Source: Deminuibacter soli
GTDB taxonomy: Bacteria > Bacteroidota > Bacteroidia > Chitinophagales > Chitinophagaceae
Reading direction: 5' to 3'
NCBI RefSeq assembly: GCF_003412455.1
Contig: NZ_QTJU01000001.1
Coordinates: forward strand, 434,001-498,000
Length of the DNA stretch: 64,000 nucleotides
Shown here: piece by piece, positions 48,801-55,663 of the stretch
How positions within the stretch are numbered: the first letter of the stretch is position 1
Layout of the letters: every line of letters starts with the position of its first letter
The notes under the pieces: model-generated
Databases searched by the model: none
The model's input: only the letters and a program-made list of their open reading frames with translations
What the model was told of the DNA's origin: nothing
Made by a program: the position numbers and the translations under genes

Positions 48801-49096
48801 TAGCCTACTTTGCTAAAGGACAGCACATCGCCCTGCCGGGCATCGATTTTAAAGTTCCCTGTTGCATCAGTAACCGTACCTTTCTTGTTGCGGCTATTAA
48901 AAACAGAAACAGCATCTACCGCGTGGCCTTCACCGTCCAGTACCTGGCCAGTAGTCGTAAAAGTTTCAGCAGAGGAATTTTTTTGGGCGCAAAGCCGGCC
49001 GGAGGTAAAAATAACCAGCAAATATGCCAGGATCATTTTACTAAGCAGCCGCCCTACACCGAAAAGCTGACATCCGGAAAAGCTCTTTTTTCGCAT
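45884..49096 (-). CDS. SusC/RagA TonB-linked outer-membrane transporter
   Basis: A 1070-residue TonB-dependent transporter. After the signal peptide (MRKKSFSGCQLF, to about 35) is a carboxypeptidase-like domain (FTTTGQVLDGEGHAVDAVSV). Then come the SusC signature KALDEVVVVGYGSQ, the plug (GAVDQVSGKVMADRPITRI, GGPLVVIDGVQGGDINSV, SISVLKDAASAAIYGS) and a barrel ending in FSCGVNVTF. The start at 49096 is taken because it opens the signal peptide. It imports the oligomer held by SusD. Its promoter carries the palindromic operator at 49158-49172. Confidence 0.93.
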   Translation of the reverse strand: MRKKSFSGCQLFGVGRLLSKMILAYLLVIFTSGRLCAQKNSSAETFTTTGQVLDGEGHAVDAVSVFNSRNKKGTVTDATGNFKIDARQGDVLSFSKVGYQEQIATVISAAMAPVHIQSATKALDEVVVVGYGSQKQVNLTGAVDQVSGKVMADRPITRIAQGLQGEIAGLNVVTTTAGGAPNATQTINIRGYTGLGVTGGPLVVIDGVQGGDINSVNPADVESISVLKDAASAAIYGSSAPYGVILINTKKGRKNAPPSITYTNNIAFAQPIGLPKMVNSLDFAKIYNEAFTNAGRGLAFTDDVIQRMKDYQSGKISTETVPTKTGADAWGSWFEGNANHDWFKVYFKDFATSQQHNLGINGGGNNSTYYVGLGYNDHSGLYNYGNDDYKRYSVRANLSSTVTNWMTIGLRSMLARSINNTPNTYAGRTGGNYMHQIARKFPNVALKNPDGGYSDPGDILLMKNGGRVIQTEDDAIVTGEVNLKPAKGWEIVSNYTFDGIFNNQSSQVKTLYTKLPSGTLSPMSGSTPNSFSRNSNRNEHTIANLYSSYEKSFGNHNMKLLAGFVRELTTYTAFGASNNNLYSDDIPSLNTTYNPTATISDENRELAVQGYFGRFNYNFKEKYLVEFNGRYDGTSRFLKDVRWKFYPGVSAGWNIDKEGFWKGGVAKTIDALKIRGSYGSQGDQSFLGVASVSTWYPFYPSLATSAPTSNNWLFGTSQQASVGLPPLVNNELTWVTTTSYDLGLDASLLNHRLNVRYDWYVRNAKDFAGPSVVLPAVLGTGVPQANNTTIQTKGYEVTVQWRDHIGKVGYGIRATLSDYTGKVVKYPNPTKLLSTWYAGQKMGEIWGYSSDGLYNNKNLGQALPAQFWTGRWQEGDVHYIDRDKSGRIDYGANTATNSGDMHVIGNNTPRYQFGFGIDLNWKNFDFNAFAQGVAKRDAFINSNYFWGMQSSEFQSSPFTAQINNTWTTYHPSGYFARPYMNTEIAKNQQVTDRYLQNAAYLRIKNVQLGYTLPIRLSSAAYIKRARIFAGVENLATFTRLIKTMDPELSISDGKIYPLQRSFSCGVNVTF

Positions 49097-49147
49097 AAAC
49101 GTTTTCTTTAGAGTTGGTGAGACGAAGGGAAATGAAATTGATTTAAG

Positions 49148-49172
49148 CGAAATTATATTTCCTTTTAGGAAA
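49148..49172 (-). promoter_or_regulatory. susC promoter with XRE-cupin-type operator
   Basis: On the minus strand the -7 element TAATTTCG (49148-49155) is preceded by the palindrome TTTCCT-AAA-AGGAAA (49158-49172) with two bases between them. The same arrangement occurs, degenerate, before the MFS gene. A related perfect palindrome is found before the dehydrogenase gene. Confidence 0.7.
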
Positions 49173-49293
49173 ATATCAGCATCCAACATTAACAAATCTT
49201 TATCTGTAAGACATATTTTTAAGATTCCTGTGTAATAAAATTGAAGCAAACGTTTGCGTAAAATTGTTTACAAGTATGTGTTTTCAAAACAAT

Positions 49294-49340
49294 TCCGCCC
49301 AACCATGCAGTTTGTTTGTGATACTGCATTGTCGGGCGGA
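49294..49340 (-). terminator. Long imperfect hairpin ending the HAD/MFS unit
   Basis: Arms TCCGCCC and GGGCGGA outside, ATGCAGT and ACTGCAT inside, with a loop of about 11 bases; U-rich beyond on the minus strand. Confidence 0.6.
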
Positions 49341-49369
49341 CTTAAAAAAAGTGAAACACCAGGTATGGG

Positions 49370-50056
49370 CTAAGCGGTGGCCGTTGCTGTAATTACCAGT
49401 GGCAGTAGTTCCAGCAGATTGTCAATTACCGCAGCCGGGCTGGCACTTAAAAGTTGTTGTCTTGTCTGAGCACCGGTTGTGATACCCACATTAACCAGGC
49501 AACCCGCATTTATCCCTTCCGCAATATCAATAGCGGAATCACCCACCTTGGCAACCAGCGTAGCGTCCGGAACACCCAGTTGTTCCATGGCGAACCAGAT
49601 CATATCCGGATGAGGCCTGTTGCGGGGCACATCGGTGGCCGTTACCAAGGCATCTATATCCCGGCCTACCTGCCAGCCAATTTTAGTGATCAATGATTCG
49701 GCTACCGGCCGACTGTAGCCCGTGTTAAGAACAACAAAGATCTTTCGCTCTTTTAAAGCCTGAAATAATTGGCCGGCACCCGGTTGCTCCTTGATTGGCA
49801 TGGTGCGGTAAGCCTCATCAAGACTGGCTGCAAAGTTTTTAAATATTACCTGGGCCAGGGCTTCGTCCTGAACACCCTTAAGCGCTAACACATCTTTAAT
49901 TGCCTGCAGCTTTTCCTTTCCCGCACCGGCTTCCAACACTTCCTCCAACGTAAAATCATATCCTTGTTCATTAATTGCCCGCTGCACGGTTTTATACACC
50001 ACGTTATCTTCATCAACAGTGGTACCTGCCATATCGAAAACGACCATCTTGATCAT
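49370..50056 (-). CDS. Phosphonatase-like HAD hydrolase
   Basis: A 228-residue haloacid-dehalogenase-superfamily hydrolase of the phosphonatase-like group (annotated in databases as PhnX-like or C1-phosphonatase-like). Motif I is FDMAGTTVD with nucleophile Asp8 and the AGTT typical of phosphonatases. The cap has GAGKEKLQAI with a lysine at the position used in this group. Motif II is LNTGYSR, motif III NRPHPDM, motif IV VGDSAIDIAEGINAG. It should cleave a C-P or phosphate-ester bond in the cytosol. It follows the MFS gene by 26 bases, so transport and hydrolysis are coupled. Confidence 0.83.
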   Translation of the reverse strand: MIKMVVFDMAGTTVDEDNVVYKTVQRAINEQGYDFTLEEVLEAGAGKEKLQAIKDVLALKGVQDEALAQVIFKNFAASLDEAYRTMPIKEQPGAGQLFQALKERKIFVVLNTGYSRPVAESLITKIGWQVGRDIDALVTATDVPRNRPHPDMIWFAMEQLGVPDATLVAKVGDSAIDIAEGINAGCLVNVGITTGAQTRQQLLSASPAAVIDNLLELLPLVITATATA

Positions 50057-50082
50057 AGTAATTTAGTTTTTATAATGGATGA

Positions 50083-51336
50083 TTAAATAGCGGTCGGTTG
50101 TGGGGTTGCCGCCCTGGCATTGACCTGGTTGGTAAGCAGGATGGTAACCGCACTTAACAGGGCAATGCCAGCAACTGTAATAAAGATGATGGATTTGCTG
50201 GCCGTTAAATCAATGAGCTTGCCCATCAAAGGTTCGCCCAGTGCTGCAAACGCATAAGCGCACATGTTCATAACCCCGGTTCCTGTGCCCACGTAAGCAT
50301 GGCCCAGTAACTCAGGCGACAAAGGCCAGAAATTGGCCTGCGGCCCGTAAGAAAAAAAACCTGCACAAAAAACAAGTACGCCAACCAACAGCGGTTGCCT
50401 TACTGGCAGCAAGTACAAAATCAGGGAAACAACTGCGCAGCAACTCATTCCCAGGGTGATGGATTTAATACGGTCTGACTTAAAAAGTTGATCAGAAATA
50501 AAACCAAAGCTAAAAGCCCCGATGGCCATACCGGTAGGCAGCAGCAATGTAATCCAGAGACCCCATTGCGCATTCGCCGAACTGCTTTGGAAAAACAATG
50601 GCACCCAAAAAATCAAACCATAGCGGGCCATACTCTGAAAGCCCAATGAAAGGCAGACCACCAAGAATCGCTTATTGGAAAGTACCGTTTGGTAAGAGTG
50701 TCGCCAATCCAATGCAATACCTTCATTGTTTCCGGTATGATCGGGCAATCCAATGTCCGATGGCTTGTTGCGTACCAGGAAGAAAAAAATCACCACTGCG
50801 CCCGCCAGGAACAATACCGGAATGCGAAACAGGTTGCGCCATCCCTCATGTACCAGCATGATAGAAAACAAATAGGTAATGATGGACGAAGTTCCCGCAG
50901 CCATCGTATAAAATCCAAAGGCTAGTCCCCGGCTTCTTTTATCCCCCCACCAATTAGAAATGATTCGGCTGCCAGCCGCCCAGGCCATGGATTGAAAATA
51001 ACCATTTAGGGTCCAAAGAACCAGGATCGTAATAAAAGAATTGGAGAAGCTGATGAGTATATTTGCACCAACCGATAACAGCCCTCCGGTGGCAATCATA
51101 TGTTTTGGGCTAAGCCGGTCGGCGAGGTTGCCGTTGATCAATTGCCCGGCAGCATAGCCTATCAACATGGCAAAACTGATCCAGCCAACCTTTTCGTAAG
51201 AGATCTGTAAAGTAGCCGCCAGCTGCTTTGCTGCCCAACCGAAATTGTGGCGCCCTGTGTAAAAGAACAGGTAGCAAAACATCGTCAGCAAAAGCATTTT
51301 CCAACGTTGCCGGTTAAAAGTGTGAGACTTGTTCAT
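50083..51336 (-). CDS. MFS transporter of the organophosphate:phosphate antiporter type
   Basis: A 417-residue transporter with 12 membrane spans. It resembles GlpT/UhpT/UhpC-type organophosphate antiporters: N-terminal FCYLFFYTGRHNFGWA, the YFQSMAWAAGSRIISNWWGDKRSRG loop (matching the G-W-x-x-x-G-R-x-x-x-x-W-W pattern of GlpT) and RNKPSDIGLPDH before the central loop. It probably exchanges phosphate for a small phosphorylated or phosphonylated compound. First gene of a unit with the HAD hydrolase; its promoter faces the XRE-cupin gene. Confidence 0.82.
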   Translation of the reverse strand: MNKSHTFNRQRWKMLLLTMFCYLFFYTGRHNFGWAAKQLAATLQISYEKVGWISFAMLIGYAAGQLINGNLADRLSPKHMIATGGLLSVGANILISFSNSFITILVLWTLNGYFQSMAWAAGSRIISNWWGDKRSRGLAFGFYTMAAGTSSIITYLFSIMLVHEGWRNLFRIPVLFLAGAVVIFFFLVRNKPSDIGLPDHTGNNEGIALDWRHSYQTVLSNKRFLVVCLSLGFQSMARYGLIFWVPLFFQSSSANAQWGLWITLLLPTGMAIGAFSFGFISDQLFKSDRIKSITLGMSCCAVVSLILYLLPVRQPLLVGVLVFCAGFFSYGPQANFWPLSPELLGHAYVGTGTGVMNMCAYAFAALGEPLMGKLIDLTASKSIIFITVAGIALLSAVTILLTNQVNARAATPQPTAI

Positions 51337-51394
51337 TTTTTTATCAATATTGCTTTTGCGAGCAGTAAGCAGGCATAAAACTAGTTTCTTTTAA

Positions 51395-51419
51395 CGAAAT
51401 TATTTTTCTTTTCAGTAAA
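51395..51419 (-). promoter_or_regulatory. MFS promoter with degenerate operator
   Basis: On the minus strand -7 element TAATTTCG (51395-51402), two bases, then TTTACT-GAA-AAGAAA (51405-51419), a 10 of 12 match to TTTCCT-N3-AGGAAA at the same spacing as at susC. It lies between the MFS gene and the divergent regulator gene. Confidence 0.6.
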
Positions 51420-51453
51420 AACGCAAGAACTTTAGTTTAAGTAATTATTAATT

Positions 51454-52056
51454 ATGGAAGAATCAGTTGGACAGGGACAACTTGTTTATTATAAAATCGG
51501 CGGCCTTATCAGGAAATACCGTAAGGAAAAGGATATGAAACTGCTGGATCTTTCAGCCCTTACCGGCATCAAGTCGGCTATGCTCTCCAAAATTGAGAAT
51601 GGTCGCATCATCCCTACCATTCCCACTTTATTTACCATTATTAACAAGCTGGGAATCCGGCCAGAAACATTTTTCGCCCAGCTTAATGCAGACAATGCCT
51701 TTCCAGGGTATTTTTTCCTTCCAAAGGAGGGTTTCGCGGCCTACGAAAAGGAAGAAGGGGCTATCGGCTTCCAATACCAGTCTATTTTGGAATACAACAA
51801 CGATGGAGGAGCCTTTCAGATATCCCTGCTTACGCTTTTTCCAGGTTCAAACCGTACGCAGGTAACCACCGCAGCCTATGAATTTATTTATGTACTGGAA
51901 GGCACCCTCCAGTATCAATTGGAAGACAAAACATTCGATCTTACTCCCGGAGATGCGCTTTTCTTTGATGGCAATATTGCGCATACCCCCATCAATTATA
52001 AGAATATGATGGTCCGCCTCCTGGTCTTTTACCTGTTTGCAGATCAGAACAAGTAA
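51454..52056 (+). CDS. XRE family regulator with cupin sensor domain
   Basis: A 200-residue one-component regulator. The N-terminal helix-turn-helix (residues about 13-65, MKLLDLSALTGIKSAMLSK then IENGRIIPTIPTLFTI) is of the XRE type. The C-terminal cupin (about 105-195, FEFI-like YEFIYVLEGTLQYQLE, LTPGDALFFDGNIAHTPIN) binds a small ligand in family members such as those controlling phosphonate or sugar use. Divergent from MFS-HAD and directly upstream of the dehydrogenase unit, it is placed to control all three transcripts through the palindromic operators. Confidence 0.9.
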   Translation: MEESVGQGQLVYYKIGGLIRKYRKEKDMKLLDLSALTGIKSAMLSKIENGRIIPTIPTLFTIINKLGIRPETFFAQLNADNAFPGYFFLPKEGFAAYEKEEGAIGFQYQSILEYNNDGGAFQISLLTLFPGSNRTQVTTAAYEFIYVLEGTLQYQLEDKTFDLTPGDALFFDGNIAHTPINYKNMMVRLLVFYLFADQNK

Positions 52057-52069
52057 TGAATGACTTAGA

Positions 52070-52098
52070 AATAAAATTTCCTAAAAGGAAATTTTATT
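52070..52098 (+). promoter_or_regulatory. Perfect palindromic operator before the dehydrogenase operon
   Basis: Arms AATAAAATTTCCT (52070-52082) and AGGAAATTTTATT (52086-52098) around AAA: a perfect 13-bp inverted repeat 13 bases after the regulator stop. It directly abuts the -7 element TATGTTTG (52098-52105), so a bound repressor would block the promoter. Confidence 0.85.
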
Positions 52099-52128
52099 AT
52101 GTTTGTAGGAATTATTTTCTTCAAACTT

Positions 52129-53238
52129 ATGAATCATTATAACCCTGCCATCGGTCCCGGCAACCTCATTTTGTTCGAGGGCCCGGGCAAGGACTTTATT
52201 TTAAGAAAGTTCCCGGTTCGTGATCTGGCACCAGGGGAAATCCTGGTAAAAAATCTTTACACCACCATTTGTGGCAGCGATCTGCATACCTATTGCGGTC
52301 TGCGTCACGAGCCTTCGCCCACCGTACTGGGGCACGAAATCGTCGGCGAAATCCTGGCCATAGCACCCACTCATGCGGGTACAGACCTTAAAGGGCAGCC
52401 TATCAAGCCAGGAGATCGTATTACCTGGTCGATCTTTGCCAGCAATCCTGATTCTGAGCTTGCAAGGGCTGGTATGCCTCAAAAAAGCGATCACCTGTTT
52501 AAATATGGACATGCCCTGGCCAGTGAGCCAGAAGTATTTCACGGCGGTCTGGGCGACTATTGCATTTTAAAGCCGCACACGGCCCTTTTAAAGCTACCGC
52601 AAGATCTTCCCATGGAAGTTGCCGCTACCCTCAATTGTTCGGTGGCCACTGTAGCGGGCGCCCTGAGAATGGCAGGTACAATAGCCGGAAAAAATGTACT
52701 CATTACCGGTATGGGGCACCTGGGTATTACCTGCGCCGCGATGTGTCGGCAGGCCGGGGCCAATTGGATTGCCGCCGCTGATATCTCTGAAAAAAGACTG
52801 GAAGAAGCAATCACTTTTGGCACAGATGCTATCTTCGATCTCACCAATGGCGACGAGACAGCGCTTCACTACTTACGCACCCAGCTTCCGGACGGAGGCG
52901 TAGATATTGTCTTTGACATGAGTGGCTCTGCATCTGCCATGCAAACCGGCCTGCAGGCGCTTGCCGTTGGCGGAATAGCAGTCTGGATCGGTGCAGTTTT
53001 TCCCTCAGCTGGTCTTACCGTGGATCCGGAGCAGATTATACGCCGTTTACTTACTATACGCGGTCTGCATAATTACAACTATGACGATTTGATATATGCT
53101 TTCGATTTTATGATAGCGCACTGGCAACGTTACCCATTTCGGGAAGCTATTGAAAAAGAATTTTCCCTTTCACAAGCCCAGCAGGCTTTTGCTTACGCGG
53201 TAGCCCATAAGCCACTGCGCGTAGGTATCCGTATCTAA
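52129..53238 (+). CDS. Zinc-type alcohol dehydrogenase, phosphonate-associated family
   Basis: A 369-residue medium-chain dehydrogenase close in pattern to the alcohol dehydrogenases found with phosphonate catabolism genes (family TIGR03366 by memory). Catalytic-zinc residues are seen in TTICGSDLH and VLGHEIVGE. The nucleotide fold is VLITGMGHLGITCAAMCRQAGA. The structural-zinc loop, normally four cysteines, reads NPDSELARAGMPQKSDHLFK without any cysteine. The ATG at 52129 is chosen because it follows the -7 element TATGTTTG by 23 bases. First gene of a three-gene unit. Confidence 0.86.
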   Translation: MNHYNPAIGPGNLILFEGPGKDFILRKFPVRDLAPGEILVKNLYTTICGSDLHTYCGLRHEPSPTVLGHEIVGEILAIAPTHAGTDLKGQPIKPGDRITWSIFASNPDSELARAGMPQKSDHLFKYGHALASEPEVFHGGLGDYCILKPHTALLKLPQDLPMEVAATLNCSVATVAGALRMAGTIAGKNVLITGMGHLGITCAAMCRQAGANWIAAADISEKRLEEAITFGTDAIFDLTNGDETALHYLRTQLPDGGVDIVFDMSGSASAMQTGLQALAVGGIAVWIGAVFPSAGLTVDPEQIIRRLLTIRGLHNYNYDDLIYAFDFMIAHWQRYPFREAIEKEFSLSQAQQAFAYAVAHKPLRVGIRI

Positions 53239-53260
53239 CACCTAAGTAATTTACCATCGC

Positions 53261-54172
53261 ATGAAACGTTATCTGTATACCACCCTCCTGACCGCCGGCC
53301 TTGCCCTATTGGCCATGCAGACTTACAGCCAGAAAATACAGCGTGTTATTGTACTTGGACTGGACGGTTTCAGTGTCCCTGGTTTTAAGGCTGCACGCCA
53401 TCCACATATCGACAGTCTTTTTGCAAATGGGGCAATTTCCCTTACAACCAGGCCTGTCATGCCCTCGGTTACATTGCCTAACTGGACCAGCCACTTAACG
53501 GGTTCCGGGCCAGAAGAACATGGCGTAACAGCCAATGACTGGTTGCTGGACAAACATCCATTGCAACCCATCGCGCAGGATGCAGATGGTTATTATCCTT
53601 CCATCTTTAAAGTGCTCAAAGAGCAGGTAAAGAATGTACAGATCGGCTATTATTATAATTGGAAAGAGTTGATCAACTCGATGAATAGAAAGTATATAGA
53701 TGAAGCCTCTTTTGAAGACAGCGACCGGTTTGCCGGCAACTATCAAAAGGCGGTCAATTTTGTTGTGCAGCATAAGGCGCAGCCTACTTTTGTATTCTTA
53801 TACAGCGTGCACACAGATCATGCCGGCCATAAATATCATTGGATGTCGCCGGAATATATAGCAGCCATCGAACATGCAGATAGTGCAATAGGCGCATTTG
53901 TCAACGAATTGAAAGCGCAACGGACTTTTGAGGGAACGCATTTTTTACTCATTACCGATCACGGTGGCAATCCCGTTACCGGCCATGGCGGCGTTTCTAT
54001 GGATGAAATGCAGGTGCCATGGGCTGTAACCGGGCCAAAGATTAAAACAGTTGGTGTGGTTGATACCTACAATAGTAATAAAAACACCGCCCTGGTAATA
54101 GCAAAGATATTCGGTGTTTCACAATTGCCATCTTGCTGGACTGGAGTTGTTCCCACAGGCATTTTTAAATAG
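53261..54172 (+). CDS. Secreted alkaline-phosphatase-superfamily phosphodiesterase
   Basis: A 303-residue exported enzyme (signal peptide to about MQTYSQ). It belongs to the type I phosphodiesterase/nucleotide pyrophosphatase group: metal ligands in VLGLDGF, the nucleophile threonine in PSVTLPNWTSH, then HTDHAGHKY, TDHGGNP and GHGGV. It would cut phosphodiesters or phosphonate esters in the periplasm. It is short for the group. It follows the dehydrogenase by 22 bases and precedes the esterase by 5. Confidence 0.87.
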   Translation: MKRYLYTTLLTAGLALLAMQTYSQKIQRVIVLGLDGFSVPGFKAARHPHIDSLFANGAISLTTRPVMPSVTLPNWTSHLTGSGPEEHGVTANDWLLDKHPLQPIAQDADGYYPSIFKVLKEQVKNVQIGYYYNWKELINSMNRKYIDEASFEDSDRFAGNYQKAVNFVVQHKAQPTFVFLYSVHTDHAGHKYHWMSPEYIAAIEHADSAIGAFVNELKAQRTFEGTHFLLITDHGGNPVTGHGGVSMDEMQVPWAVTGPKIKTVGVVDTYNSNKNTALVIAKIFGVSQLPSCWTGVVPTGIFK

Positions 54173-54177
54173 CCCAT

Positions 54178-55299
54178 ATGCTAAGAAATTGGTACCTCTC
54201 CTGTGTTTTAGCCGCCATGGCCGCGGGGTCTGCGCTTGCGCAAACCGGCACTGGCTTTAAGTTGTACAACCCGGCTATTGCCACCTTTCCGGTAGTAGGG
54301 GGCAGGGAATGGCATACCGGTCTCGCTTCTTTTTTCGATCGGTTACCCCAGCGCATATCAGATAGCCTGCGCAGGCCCGTTTGGGACCTTTCACACAATT
54401 CCGCCGGGGAATACATTGATTTTACAACGGATGCGACCACTATCGATGTTTCGTATAAGGTAACGCATAAAACCATACTGGCCAATTTAACAACCATTGC
54501 GGCTAATGGTGTTGATCTCTACCTGCAGGATGTATCCGGGGTATGGTATTGGATACAGGGCGCCTGGGCATTTAGTAGCGACACGATCCATTTTCGATAT
54601 GATCATATTCAAAGACCCGGCGCAGTGAAGCGTTTCCGGCTTTATCTTCCCTTGTATAGTAGTCCTGAGTGGCTCAATATTGGCGTGCCTTCTGTTAATT
54701 CGTTTTCTTTTGTGCCAGTGGATATTCGCCAACGGCCAATTGTGATCTATGGCACATCCATTCTGCAGGGCGCCAGCGCAAGCCGCCCCGGACTGGCCTG
54801 GTCGAATATGCTAGGCCGGCATCTGTCCTTACCCATTATCAACCTTGGATTTTCAGGTAATGGCCAGCTTGAAGTACCTGTTACCGGTCTTATAGCCACT
54901 ATTGAAGCCTCTGCGTATATACTGGACTGCTTGCCCAATCTCTACGACGCTGAGAAATTTTCAGATACAGAGGTCAACCGTCGAATAACATTAGCTGTGG
55001 CTATGCTTCGTCGCGCACATCCGGCGACGCCCATTGTACTCACCGAACATGCCGATGGTCTAAGTAGCATTACACTTGATAGCACTTACCGTGCAAAATA
55101 TAAACGCGTAAATACCATTTTAGACAGCACATTTACTGCCTTGGTTCGGCAGGGGTATAAAAGATTGTATCTGCTGACAGCTAAACAGATCGGCTTCACC
55201 GACAACAGCACAATCGATGGTACACATCCAGGAGATATCGGCATGGCAGCATATGCAAAAGCTTATGAAAAACTTCTAAAGGCAATACTCAGGCATTAG
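54178..55299 (+). CDS. SGNH/GDSL-family hydrolase with N-terminal beta domain
   Basis: A 373-residue exported protein (signal peptide ending SALAQ). Residues about 25-175 form a beta-rich domain (SGNH-N type) and residues about 180-373 the SGNH hydrolase domain, with block I IYGTSILQGASASRPG, LGFSGNGQL for the Gly/Asn blocks and DGTHPGDIGM with the Asp and His of the catalytic site. It likely removes acetyl or another acyl group from a glycan. Third gene of the dehydrogenase unit. Confidence 0.87.
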   Translation: MLRNWYLSCVLAAMAAGSALAQTGTGFKLYNPAIATFPVVGGREWHTGLASFFDRLPQRISDSLRRPVWDLSHNSAGEYIDFTTDATTIDVSYKVTHKTILANLTTIAANGVDLYLQDVSGVWYWIQGAWAFSSDTIHFRYDHIQRPGAVKRFRLYLPLYSSPEWLNIGVPSVNSFSFVPVDIRQRPIVIYGTSILQGASASRPGLAWSNMLGRHLSLPIINLGFSGNGQLEVPVTGLIATIEASAYILDCLPNLYDAEKFSDTEVNRRITLAVAMLRRAHPATPIVLTEHADGLSSITLDSTYRAKYKRVNTILDSTFTALVRQGYKRLYLLTAKQIGFTDNSTIDGTHPGDIGMAAYAKAYEKLLKAILRH

Positions 55300-55663
55300 C
55301 CCAAAGCTGTTTGCCTTGTATCGTCGATCGTTGCCATAGTTTGGGTTGCAATTTCAATTGCTGAATGCCAGCATTTTTAGGAGTGAATGATGATTAGACC
55401 TTAACAGTTGACATCGCACAAAGCATTTTTAGAAAACAACGGGTGATTGTTGATGATGATGGATGGGTTTGGAGAAAACCGGCTTTTTGTGTAAAAAACC
55501 ATGTATTTACTTCAAAAAATAGCACTGCCCGGCATATTTAAGCGTTTTTTTACAGTCAAAGCCCTAACTTTGCAGCCCGTTTAACTGATCGCAGACCCAT
55601 TTGGACAGGCCCTGCTATAAGTTGAACAATAATTAAGTTCATTATCAATTAATTAAATACAAC
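55300..55663. other. Intergenic region before the trigger factor gene
   Basis: About 360 bases. Near its right end is a promoter with -7 element TAACTTTG (55565-55572) and a leader of about 80 bases before tig. A weak GGTTT/AAACC hairpin near 55467 may end the esterase transcript. No gene seen. Confidence 0.6.
55565..55572 (+). promoter_or_regulatory. tig promoter -7 element
   Basis: TAACTTTG, matches TAnnTTTG. Confidence 0.6.
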
